From: an uncultured Oscillospiraceae bacterium
GTDB lineage: Bacteria > Bacillota > Clostridia > Oscillospirales > Acutalibacteraceae
DNA length: 33,212 nt
Direction: 5' to 3'
Assembly: GCA_900541565.1 (NCBI GenBank)
Contig: UQKB01000019.1
Coordinates: 1 to 33,212 of the forward strand
Part shown: positions 1 to 6,185 of the stretch, in pieces
Layout: every line of letters starts with the position of its first letter
How positions within the stretch are numbered: the stretch's first letter is position 1
Program-made: the position numbers and the translations under genes
The notes under the pieces: model-generated
Told to the model about the DNA's origin: nothing
Seen by the model: the letters and a program-made list of their open reading frames with translations, nothing else
The model's database searches: none

Positions 1-207
1 AATTATGGGAACTTGAGCTCAATTCCTGTTGCACTTAGTTTGACAATTCACTATATCTATCCGTTCTTCCTTCTACCCTTCTTGCGCTTTTGGGCAGATA
101 CGGCACAGGCCGGGAAGTGCGCGATTGCTTTATATATCATATCCACGCTGCTTTGCAGCAAAACACACGTTGCACAAAACGCCGCGTTCGGGTATTGCTA
201 TCTGTTC
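1..207. other. No supported gene at the left edge
   Basis: I see no convincing gene here. The plus-strand frame running through it starts on a TTG without a ribosome site and becomes a run of basic residues, as expected for noncoding DNA. On the minus strand, the DNA downstream of the 58-residue membrane protein has only short broken frames, some with CxxC pairs, so a decayed zinc-binding gene is possible but unproven. A short inverted repeat, GCTGC-TTT-GCAGC, lies near 150-162. Confidence 0.4.
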
Positions 208-384
208 TTATTTTTCATCGTAGGCCCTGCACGCAACTGCAAAGCCCAAAAAACCGGTAAGCGCAGAAAACATGGCAAGTGCCGTTCTTGTCGTGCTGTC
301 CCAAAACAGATAAGACGCAAAAGAAAGCAGCAACAGCACCACAGAAACAGATAAAATAATCCCTGACAGCTTTGACAAACTCAT
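208..384 (-). CDS. Small single-pass membrane protein, 58 aa, coupled to rsmA
   Basis: I do not recognise this protein. Its ATG overlaps the rsmA stop codon in an ATGA junction, so translation is probably coupled to rsmA. It begins MSLSKLSGIILSVSVVLLLL. A hydrophobic stretch covers roughly residues 8-27, and a second less certain one covers about 37-53 (AMFSALTGFLGFAVAC). The tail is short and charged, ending RAYDEK. It may be one membrane span plus a re-entrant helix, or two spans. It would act at the cytoplasmic membrane; no function can be inferred from its rRNA-methyltransferase neighbours. Against it being a gene: it has no independent ribosome site and is very short. For it: the exact 4-nt overlap and the clearly membrane-like composition. 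Confidence 0.55.
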   Translation of the reverse strand: MSLSKLSGIILSVSVVLLLLSFASYLFWDSTTRTALAMFSALTGFLGFAVACRAYDEK

Positions 385-1265
385 AACATATATCCTTCCT
401 TTTCTTGTAAATAACCGTATAACGCATTGGTAACCGACGCAAACTGTTCCATGGAAAGCTGCTCTGCACGAAGGCTTTGCGAAACCATGGCGGCTTCAAG
501 CACGGTACAAATCTCTTCCTTACACAGCATAAGGCCGGAAGCCAGTGCGTTTAAAAGCGTTTTCCTTCGCTGTGCAAACGCGCTTTTGACCACCTGGAAA
601 AAAAGCGCCGTGTCTTCTATCTGCAATGGAGGCTTTTTATAAGGCTTAAGCTGGATCACAGCGGAATCCACCTTTGGAGCGGGCAGAAAGCTGCCTGCAG
701 ATACCCCAAAAAGCACTTGTGGCTTACAGTAATAGCGCACGGCAATTGTTACCGCACCGCATTGCCTTGTACCGGCCTGCGCGCAAATCCGCTGGGCCGC
801 CTCCTTCTGCACCATGACCGTAATGGCCGCAGCAGGGATTTGCTCCTCCAAAAGCTTCATAATAACCGGGGAAGTAATATAATATGGAAGATTTGCACAG
901 ACACAAACCTGCATGCCCGCAAACTCCTGCTCTATCAGCTTGTTCAGATCGAGCTTTAGAACATCACCCTGGATCACCTTCACATGGTCGAAATCACCAA
1001 GCGTTTCGTCCAAAACAGGCAAAAGCCTTGCATCAAGCTCTATCGCAACCACTTTTTCGGCAAGCTTTGCAAGCTCGCAGGTGAGCACCCCAAGCCCCGG
1101 GCCAATCTCAAGCACACCTACTCCCTTTCCTGCACCGCTTTCCCGCGCCATGCGCGGGCACACAGAGGGATTGATCAGAAAGTTTTGCCCCAGGGCTTTT
1201 GAAAAGGTAAAGCCGTGCCTGTTTAAAATACTGCGGATCGTTGCAATATTGGTAAGCTGTTCCAT
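381..1265 (-). CDS. rsmA: 16S rRNA (adenine1518-N6/adenine1519-N6)-dimethyltransferase RsmA (KsgA)
   Basis: This enzyme dimethylates two adjacent adenines in the 3'-terminal helix 45 of 16S rRNA, using S-adenosylmethionine, late in 30S assembly. The 294 residues match the family length. The N-terminal QNFL motif (28-31) is followed by the SAM-binding loop EIGPGLG (53-59), the acidic ribose-binding region IELD (75-78) and the catalytic NLPYY motif (125-129). The C-terminal helical domain that binds rRNA is intact. An AAGGAG lies about 16 nt before the ATG, a long spacing, but no better start is available. The gene follows the rsmF-like gene by 30 nt, so both are probably in one transcript. Absence of this methylation is known to give kasugamycin resistance; nothing here suggests the enzyme is inactive. 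Confidence 0.96.
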   Translation of the reverse strand: MEQLTNIATIRSILNRHGFTFSKALGQNFLINPSVCPRMARESGAGKGVGVLEIGPGLGVLTCELAKLAEKVVAIELDARLLPVLDETLGDFDHVKVIQGDVLKLDLNKLIEQEFAGMQVCVCANLPYYITSPVIMKLLEEQIPAAAITVMVQKEAAQRICAQAGTRQCGAVTIAVRYYCKPQVLFGVSAGSFLPAPKVDSAVIQLKPYKKPPLQIEDTALFFQVVKSAFAQRRKTLLNALASGLMLCKEEICTVLEAAMVSQSLRAEQLSMEQFASVTNALYGYLQEKEGYML

Positions 1266-1295
1266 CGCTTTTCTATCTTTTCTCCTTTTTCATTT

Positions 1296-2657
1296 TTAAA
1301 TATTCCGAAGCCCTTTGGGATATTTGTTTTTCAGTATACCGTTTACACATTTCCCAAATCCCGTTATTACGCCATCAACGCTTACCGCCGCGTATCCCTT
1401 CTGCCCTTTTTCACAGGGAATTTCCTCCCCCCGCAAAAAGCGCGCGGCCATATCGCTTTTCGCATAAAGCGGTATTTCCAGGTGCACCGCCTCCGGCGCA
1501 GCCGCCATAAACGCGCTGTGTGCCGGCTCTATGCGGCTTTTTCGCACTTGGCCCAGCAACACGCCCGCACGCAGCACATGCAGCCCACGCAGCTGTGGAA
1601 GATCCTCAGGCAAAAGCAAGATCCGATCCCCTTCCATCGCAAACCGGCTGCCAAAAACGCGGTATTGAAAAATACTATCATACAAATCTTCTGTCAATGC
1701 CCGCAGTGGCTTATTTTTCCCGGTGAACGGGTCAGAATATAAATAGGGCGTTGCCGCACAGCCTTCACCGCTGCCCGGCAGCTTGCGAAGCCTGGCTACA
1801 AAATGTCCTTCTCCGCCATCCATGGGAAAGATACGCCTTGCTTTTTCCATTGCCGGGCGTCCAAATGGGACGTTCGCATCTTCCAAAACAAACGTGCTTT
1901 CCTTTTGTAAAAATTTTTCAAGCACTCCCTCGTTTTCTTCTACGGAAAATGTGCAGGTAGAATATACCAAAACACCGCCTGCCTTTACCGCCTTGGCAGC
2001 GCTTTGTAAAATGGAAAGCTGCCTTTCGGCGCAAGCCTGTACGTGCGCTTCACTCCATTGCAAACGCGCCTGCACATCCTTTCTGAACATTCCCTCGCCT
2101 GAACAGGGCGCATCCACAAGCACCTTGTCAAAATAGCCCGCCAGGCTGTCGCACAATTGCTGTGGATGGCAGCAGGACACCACTGCATTTCGGATCCCCA
2201 TACGCTCTATATTTGAAAGCAGCGCGCCGGCTCTGTTTTTTACAACCTCATTCGACCATAAAAGTCCGCTTCCGGCAAGATATGCGCCGATCTGGGTAGA
2301 TTTTCCACCAGGCGCGGCGCAAAGATCCAGCACTCTGTCGCCCTTTTCAGGGGCAAGCACCGTTACAGCGCTCGTTGCAGACGGCTCCTGTATATAAAAG
2401 GCGCCTGCATGGTGCATGGCCATTTTCCCAAGCGCCTGGGATTGATACGGTATATAATAGCCGTCCCGGCAAAAAGGCGAAGGCTGCAGCGCAAAATCAA
2501 ACAGCGCCTGCGCCTGATCTGCGCTGTATTTCAGCGTATTGATCCGCACCCCTTTGAAATATGGCCGGGTAAGCAGGGAAAGATACGCCTTATATTCATC
2601 ATCCTGTAACAGCTGGCGCATCTTATACAAAAAATTTTGGGGTAAATAAAAATCCAT
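1296..2657 (-). CDS. RsmF/NOL1-NOP2-Sun family rRNA m5C methyltransferase
   Basis: This is an S-adenosylmethionine-dependent RNA cytosine-C5 methyltransferase, 453 residues from the chosen ATG. An N-terminal RNA-binding part is followed by the Rossmann core: SAM motif DLCAAPGGKST (111-121), the first catalytic cysteine motif DAPCSGEGMFRKD (182-194, Cys185) and the second, STCTF (233-237, Cys235). After about residue 295 there is an RsmF-type C-terminal region with PUA-like features. I chose the start at 2657 because GAGAG lies 7 nt before it. An ATG seven codons upstream (2678) has no ribosome site. The exact target cytosine cannot be read from sequence; Bacillota members of this group are often called RsmF, YebU-like or Sun-like. 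It is the first gene of the rsmF-rsmA-small membrane protein group and is divergent from the Asn-rich miniprotein. Confidence 0.88.
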   Translation of the reverse strand: MDFYLPQNFLYKMRQLLQDDEYKAYLSLLTRPYFKGVRINTLKYSADQAQALFDFALQPSPFCRDGYYIPYQSQALGKMAMHHAGAFYIQEPSATSAVTVLAPEKGDRVLDLCAAPGGKSTQIGAYLAGSGLLWSNEVVKNRAGALLSNIERMGIRNAVVSCCHPQQLCDSLAGYFDKVLVDAPCSGEGMFRKDVQARLQWSEAHVQACAERQLSILQSAAKAVKAGGVLVYSTCTFSVEENEGVLEKFLQKESTFVLEDANVPFGRPAMEKARRIFPMDGGEGHFVARLRKLPGSGEGCAATPYLYSDPFTGKNKPLRALTEDLYDSIFQYRVFGSRFAMEGDRILLLPEDLPQLRGLHVLRAGVLLGQVRKSRIEPAHSAFMAAAPEAVHLEIPLYAKSDMAARFLRGEEIPCEKGQKGYAAVSVDGVITGFGKCVNGILKNKYPKGLRNI

Positions 2658-2682
2658 AGATATCTCTCTGCTTTTCATAGAA

Positions 2683-2711
2683 GAATAAAAAAATAAAGTT
2701 TACAAATACTA
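2683..2711 (+). promoter_or_regulatory. SigG-like forespore promoter for the Asn-rich miniprotein
   Basis: GAATA at 2683-2687 and AATACTA at 2705-2711 are separated by exactly 17 bp. The known SigG consensus is about GHATR with a 17-18 bp gap to CATNHTA. This site matches the -35 fully and the -10 in six of seven positions. The same AATACTA occurs upstream of the SASP gene (10478-10484, minus) and the BofC-like gene (20894-20900, minus). Transcription would start near 2718, leaving a short leader that carries the ribosome site. I see no good vegetative promoter here instead. Confidence 0.6.
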
Positions 2712-2735
2712 TTATGCGTAAAGGGGGTGAACAAA

Positions 2736-2888
2736 ATGGAGGACAACAGGTTCAACAACCAGAATAAAAACCAGAACAACCAAAACAATAACCAGAATAA
2801 AAATCAGAACAAAAACAACAATCAGAACAACAATCAGAACAAAAACAACAATCAGAACAACAACCAAAACAAAAATTTCAACTTCTAA
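2736..2888 (+). CDS. Asn/Gln/Lys-rich miniprotein, 50 aa, candidate spore protein
   Basis: I do not recognise a characterised family. By my count 29 of 50 residues are Asn, 9 Gln and 5 Lys. It starts MEDNRFNNQNKNQ and ends NKNFNF, so the only aromatic residues are at the two ends. Residues 27-36 and 37-46 are an exact tandem repeat of NNNQNNNQNK. It is probably a real gene: the ribosome site AAGGGGGTGA sits just before the ATG, codons alternate AAC/AAT and CAG/CAA rather than being a pure DNA repeat, a SigG-like promoter lies at 2683-2711, and two hairpins, the second a good terminator, follow the stop. It has no signal peptide, cysteine or hydrophobic segment. The promoter suggests it is made in the forespore, so a spore core or coat filler, or a low-complexity structural protein, is possible; this is inference. 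Confidence 0.72.
   Translation: MEDNRFNNQNKNQNNQNNNQNKNQNKNNNQNNNQNKNNNQNNNQNKNFNF
2814..2873 (+). repeat. Two-copy 30-bp tandem repeat inside the Asn-rich gene
   Basis: Codons 27-36 (2814-2843) and 37-46 (2844-2873) encode the identical decapeptide NNNQNNNQNK. The DNA copies differ at only two bases, both synonymous (AAT to AAC and CAG to CAA). Such a repeat could expand or contract between strains. Confidence 0.85.
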
Positions 2889-2906
2889 TCCTTATATATC
2901 GCAATA

Positions 2907-2945
2907 CCGAACACGAAAAACAGAACGCCTGCTTTTCGTGTTCGG
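2907..2945 (+). terminator. Perfect 13-bp hairpin after the Asn-rich gene
   Basis: CCGAACACGAAAA (2907-2919) pairs perfectly with TTTTCGTGTTCGG (2933-2945) around a 13-nt loop. Only a short T run follows, so this may be an mRNA-stabilising hairpin or a weak terminator acting together with the hairpin at 2955-2977. Confidence 0.6.
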
Positions 2946-2954
2946 TTTACATAA

Positions 2955-2989
2955 GTGTGCGGTCTTGTGCCGCACGCTTTTTTCTTTTT
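2955..2989 (+). terminator. Rho-independent terminator
   Basis: GTGTGCGG (2955-2962) pairs with CCGCACGC (2970-2977) with one G-T wobble and a 7-nt loop. TTTTTTCTTTTT follows directly. It is well placed to end the Asn-rich transcript. Confidence 0.8.
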
Positions 2990-3138
2990 GCTCCGTCGCA
3001 CGTTTTCTTTACACATAGCCGTTTTTCTTTCGAACATATTTTTCAAATACGCATCCCCGGCAAAATAATCCAATATGTGTGAATATAACCCCCGAAAAGC
3101 CCGACAAGCACATCGACCGGATAAGGCTTTCAGTCAAA

Positions 3139-3813
3139 TCAATAACCCAGACATTCCCCAACAAGAATGATCTTAATCCTTCCCTTGTGGCGCTGCCGTG
3201 CGCTCACGACGAAATTACAGCAAATCCTCGCGTCCGTCTGACATCCGTCGCACATGGAAGGGTTCTGCGTGCGAAAGGAAACACACTCCCCCGTTTTACT
3301 GCAGGGTGTATCCATAGAAAGCTTAATTGTATTTGCAGGTGCCGCCATGGTTTTCACCCGCGCAATGGCGTCGTCAAGCGTTCTGACAATTTTATTATAG
3401 CCGGCAACCATAATAACGCTTTTCGGACCGTATAATATAGCCGACACCCTGTTGGAATTCCCATCCACGTTATATAAAAGGCCGCTTTCCGTAATCGCAT
3501 TTGCGCTGCACAGATAAGCGTCGCATGCGTAGGTTTCCCTGTAAACTTGCTCGACCTCTTCCCGGGTCATACCGGGCTTGCTTCTGTCAAGGTAACGGTA
3601 TTCCCCGTTTTTAATCCTGTCGAGCACCCCCGTTTCCTTTAAGGTAACAGAACCGCCACTGCTGACAGTACATTCCTTTGGCAGCAGGGATTCCACAAGC
3701 GCACACGCCTCTTTACTGGTTTTGCAATAATAGGCGTCCATATTGTTTTTCTTTAAATTTTCAATGGTTCTTGCAATCCTTTTTTCCATAATCTCCCGTT
3801 TGCTTTCCTGCAT
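3139..3813 (-). CDS. LUD-domain (LutC/YkgG-like) protein
   Basis: This is a 224-residue member of the LUD (lactate utilisation, DUF162) family. The core has a helical N-terminus (KREIMEKRIARTIENLKKNNM), then SSGGSVTL, and a later stretch GNSNRVSAILYGPKSVIMV followed by GYNKIV. The C-terminus has a run of cysteines between about residues 167 and 199 (CSKTGEC, CDGCQ, CC), probably able to bind a metal or iron-sulfur centre. LutA and LutB partners are absent nearby, so a role in lactate oxidation cannot be claimed; stand-alone LUD proteins are common in Clostridia and mostly uncharacterised. I chose the start at 3813 because GGTGGAGG lies just upstream; the frame extends 18 codons further without a ribosome site. 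It is divergent from aspS. Confidence 0.85.
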   Translation of the reverse strand: MQESKREIMEKRIARTIENLKKNNMDAYYCKTSKEACALVESLLPKECTVSSGGSVTLKETGVLDRIKNGEYRYLDRSKPGMTREEVEQVYRETYACDAYLCSANAITESGLLYNVDGNSNRVSAILYGPKSVIMVAGYNKIVRTLDDAIARVKTMAAPANTIKLSMDTPCSKTGECVSFRTQNPSMCDGCQTDARICCNFVVSARQRHKGRIKIILVGECLGY

Positions 3814-3847
3814 TATAAAACCTCCACCGTTTCTATTTTGCAAGCTT

Positions 3848-3875
3848 ATTATACTACACTCCCCCAAACTTTAAA
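3848..3875 (-). promoter_or_regulatory. Promoter for the LUD-domain gene
   Basis: On the minus strand a perfect TATAAT (3848-3853) lies 35 bp before the start codon. A weak TTTAAA -35 (3870-3875) is 16 bp upstream of it. Confidence 0.55.
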
Positions 3876-3884
3876 AGGCTTGTA

Positions 3885-3905
3885 TGCAAATCCGTTCAAT
3901 TTGCA
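3885..3905. repeat. Inverted repeat in the LUD-aspS divergent spacer
   Basis: TGCAAAT (3885-3891) and ATTTGCA (3899-3905) are perfect inverted arms around 7 bp. The site lies between the two divergent promoters and could be a repressor site, but no regulator is suggested nearby. Confidence 0.35.
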
Positions 3906-3983
3906 GAAAATTTGCCGTGCGTATTTTTCAGGCATTTTTTGCTGTCGTTTATGCGAATGTACGGTTAAAATCCGGCAAAAATA

Positions 3984-4012
3984 TTGAAAGCTACGGAAAT
4001 TAATGGTATAAT
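3984..4012 (+). promoter_or_regulatory. Vegetative promoter for aspS-gatCAB
   Basis: TTGAAA (3984-3989) and TATAAT (4007-4012) have a 17-bp gap. The predicted leader is only about 43 nt, too short for a T-box. Confidence 0.8.
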
Positions 4013-4061
4013 AATGAAACGAATGCGTAAATAAAACTTTATCTGAAAGGATTTATATAGT

Positions 4062-5810
4062 ATGATCAAACCAAACGAATACCGCACACATCTCTGCGGT
4101 GATTTAAGAGAAGGCGACATTGGAAAAGACGTCCGTGTCGCAGGCTGGGTTGAAAATATCCGTGACCATGGCGGGGTCATGTTTTTGGATGTGCGCGATC
4201 AGTACGGCGTGGTACAGGTTGTCGTACACAACGCAGCGCTTTTAAACGATGTAAACCGCGAATGCACCGTTACAGTAAGCGGCAAGGTGCTCAAAAGGGA
4301 CGAAGAAACCTATAACCCGAAAATTGCTACAGGCACCGTGGAAATTGCAGCGCAAACGCTCACCGTTTTAGGAAAATGCAAGGCAAGTCTTCCGTTTGAG
4401 GTACCTGCTTCCACAGAAACCAAAGAGGACGTACGCCTAAAATACCGTTTTCTGGATTTGCGCAATCAAAAGGTCCACAACCATATTCTGCTGCGCTCCC
4501 AGGTGATTGCGTTTTTAAGGGAGTGCATGCATAACCTTGGCTTTACCGAAATCAATACCCCCATCCTTTCGGCAAGCTCGCCGGAGGGCGCGCGGGACTA
4601 TTTGATCCCCAGCCGCAAGCATAAGGGGAAATTTTATGCGCTGCCACAGGCTCCGCAAATCTTTAAACAGCTTTTAATGGTTTCCGGCTTTGACAAATAT
4701 TTTCAGATTGCCCCCTGTTTTCGCGATGAAGACGCAAGGGCGGACCGCTCCCCCGGGGAGTTTTACCAGCTCGATTTTGAAATGGCGTTTGCCACACAGG
4801 AGGACGTCTTTGATATCGCACAGCAGGTGCTTTATGAAACCTTTTGCAAATTTTCAGATAAGGCCGTGTCTAAACCGCCGTTTCCGCGCATTCCCTATAA
4901 GGAAGCTATGATAAAATACGGCACAGATAAGCCAGACCTGCGCAATCCTTTGGAAATTAAAGACATAAGCGACCTGTTCATACAAACAGATTTTGCCCCG
5001 TTTAGGAAAAAAACCGTACGTTGTATCAATGTGCCCGGTGCGGCTGCACAGTCCAAAACCTGGTTTAAAAAAATGGAGGAATTTGCGCTTTCCATTGGCA
5101 TGAAGGGTCTGGGATATGTAAAGGTTCGGGACGATATGACCTTTGACGGGCCGATCGATAAATTTTTAAAAGAGGGCGACCGGGAAAAGCTGATTGCGTG
5201 CAATCAATCGAAAGCCGGCGATGTCATTTACTTTATCGCAGACAGCAAAGAAGAAGCGCCAAAGCTTGCAGGGCAGATCCGTACCGAGGTTGCCAAGCGG
5301 CTGGGCCTGATTGATGAAAGCTGCTATAAATTTTGTTTTATTATTGATTTTCCCATGTACGCACACGATGAAGAGACGGGCGCAATTGTTTTTACACATA
5401 ACCCGTTTTCCATGCCCCAGGGCGGGATGGAGGCGCTTTTAAAGCAGGATCCAACCGAAATTCTTGCCTATCAGTACGACATTGTGTGCAACGGTGTGGA
5501 GCTTTCCTCCGGCGCCGTACGCAACCACGATCTGGATATTATGATCCGCGCCTTCGCGCTTGCGGGCTATACACAGGAAGAGCTTGCAGATAAATTTACA
5601 TCGCTTTATCATGCGTTTCAGTACGGCGCGCCGCCGCATGCGGGTATGGCCCCCGGTATTGACAGGATGCTTATGCTCCTGACCGGTGAAGAAAATATAC
5701 GGGAGGTTATCGCCTTCCCCATGAACAGCAACGCGCAAGACGTATTGCTGGGCGCTCCAAACGAGGTAAGCGAACAGCAGTTGCGCGAAATCCACATCAA
5801 GTTAAGATAG
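4062..5810 (+). CDS. aspS: Aspartyl-tRNA synthetase, probably non-discriminating, alphaproteobacterial type
   Basis: This class II synthetase charges tRNA with aspartate. An N-terminal OB-fold anticodon-binding domain occupies about 1-105. Next comes the catalytic core with QAPQIFKQ (196-203) and motif 2, FRDEDARADRSPGEFYQLD (220-238). The bacterial GAD insertion lies within about 290-420, and motif 3, GAPPHAGMAPGIDRM, is at 522-536. In the anticodon domain the RDHGG segment has His36. Work on Pseudomonas AspRS links a His here to non-discriminating enzymes that also charge tRNA(Asn), where discriminating enzymes have Leu. This fits with gatCAB directly downstream. Motif wording (RSPGEFYQLD, HNPFSMPQGG and an ending close to QLRELHI) resembles alphaproteobacterial AspRS rather than the usual Bacillus type. 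AAAGGA precedes the ATG. A hairpin separates it from gatC. Confidence 0.96.
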   Translation: MIKPNEYRTHLCGDLREGDIGKDVRVAGWVENIRDHGGVMFLDVRDQYGVVQVVVHNAALLNDVNRECTVTVSGKVLKRDEETYNPKIATGTVEIAAQTLTVLGKCKASLPFEVPASTETKEDVRLKYRFLDLRNQKVHNHILLRSQVIAFLRECMHNLGFTEINTPILSASSPEGARDYLIPSRKHKGKFYALPQAPQIFKQLLMVSGFDKYFQIAPCFRDEDARADRSPGEFYQLDFEMAFATQEDVFDIAQQVLYETFCKFSDKAVSKPPFPRIPYKEAMIKYGTDKPDLRNPLEIKDISDLFIQTDFAPFRKKTVRCINVPGAAAQSKTWFKKMEEFALSIGMKGLGYVKVRDDMTFDGPIDKFLKEGDREKLIACNQSKAGDVIYFIADSKEEAPKLAGQIRTEVAKRLGLIDESCYKFCFIIDFPMYAHDEETGAIVFTHNPFSMPQGGMEALLKQDPTEILAYQYDIVCNGVELSSGAVRNHDLDIMIRAFALAGYTQEELADKFTSLYHAFQYGAPPHAGMAPGIDRMLMLLTGEENIREVIAFPMNSNAQDVLLGAPNEVSEQQLREIHIKLR

Positions 5811-5812
5811 AA

Positions 5813-5842
5813 AAAAGCGGCGGGCCTGATGCCGCCGCTTTT
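5813..5842 (+). terminator. Strong hairpin between aspS and gatC, possible attenuator
   Basis: AAAAGCGGCGG (5813-5823) pairs perfectly with CCGCCGCTTTT (5832-5842) around 8 nt, directly after the aspS stop. The U tract is only the TTTT of the stem. As no promoter is visible before gatC, partial termination that lowers gatCAB relative to aspS is likely. Confidence 0.65.
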
Positions 5843-5872
5843 CTAAATATTCTTACGAAAGGTAGGAGCAGC

Positions 5873-6154
5873 ATGGTTACACATGAAGACGTTTTACAAA
5901 TTGCGCGCCTTGCAAAGCTTTCGATTAAAGAAGAGGAGCTTGACGCGTTGACAAAAGATATGGCAGACATTATTACCTTTGCAGACACCATCAACAATGC
6001 CTCTGAGCCGGGGGAAGAGTTTGACAATATCAACCATCTTTCCAACGTGTTCAGAGAAGACACCGTGGTTCCCTCTTATGACCGCGAACAAATTTTATCC
6101 AATGCAAACGACCGCGAAGACGGACATTTTCTTATAAAAAAACGTGTGCTTTAA
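5873..6154 (+). CDS. gatC: Asp-tRNA(Asn)/Glu-tRNA(Gln) amidotransferase subunit GatC
   Basis: GatC is the small subunit that wraps around GatA and GatB and stabilises the amidotransferase. The 93 residues match the family length. The N-terminal helix THEDVLQIARLAKLSI is characteristic of GatC, and the middle has the conserved NINHLSNVFREDTVV. GTAGGAGC lies before the ATG. It is the first gene of gatCAB, in the usual C-A-B order, with gatA 31 nt downstream. Confidence 0.94.
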   Translation: MVTHEDVLQIARLAKLSIKEEELDALTKDMADIITFADTINNASEPGEEFDNINHLSNVFREDTVVPSYDREQILSNANDREDGHFLIKKRVL

Positions 6155-6185
6155 CGCATCTTCATAAAGGAAAGGACTGGTACAG

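Noticed and set aside
13..354. Plus-strand 113-codon open frame at the left edge
   Set aside because: It starts on TTG without a ribosome site, ends in a basic low-complexity run and overlaps the better-supported minus-strand membrane protein.
2736..2888. The Asn-rich stretch as a mere AAC/AAT microsatellite or CRISPR-like repeat
   Set aside because: The repeat is in codon register with varied synonymous codons, bounded by a start with a ribosome site and a stop; there are no spacers.
2885..3073. Minus-strand 62-codon frame antisense to the hairpins after the Asn-rich gene
   Set aside because: Most of it is the complement of two hairpins and a T run; no ribosome site and no family likeness.
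3093..3132. Hairpin GAAAAGCC/GGCTTTC after the LUD gene as a terminator
   Set aside because: The stem is short with a loop of about 24 nt, and no U run follows in the minus direction; too weak to list as a feature.
3868..4061. T-box leader before aspS
   Set aside because: The promoter lies only about 50 bp before the start codon, and no T-box sequence or specifier structure is present.
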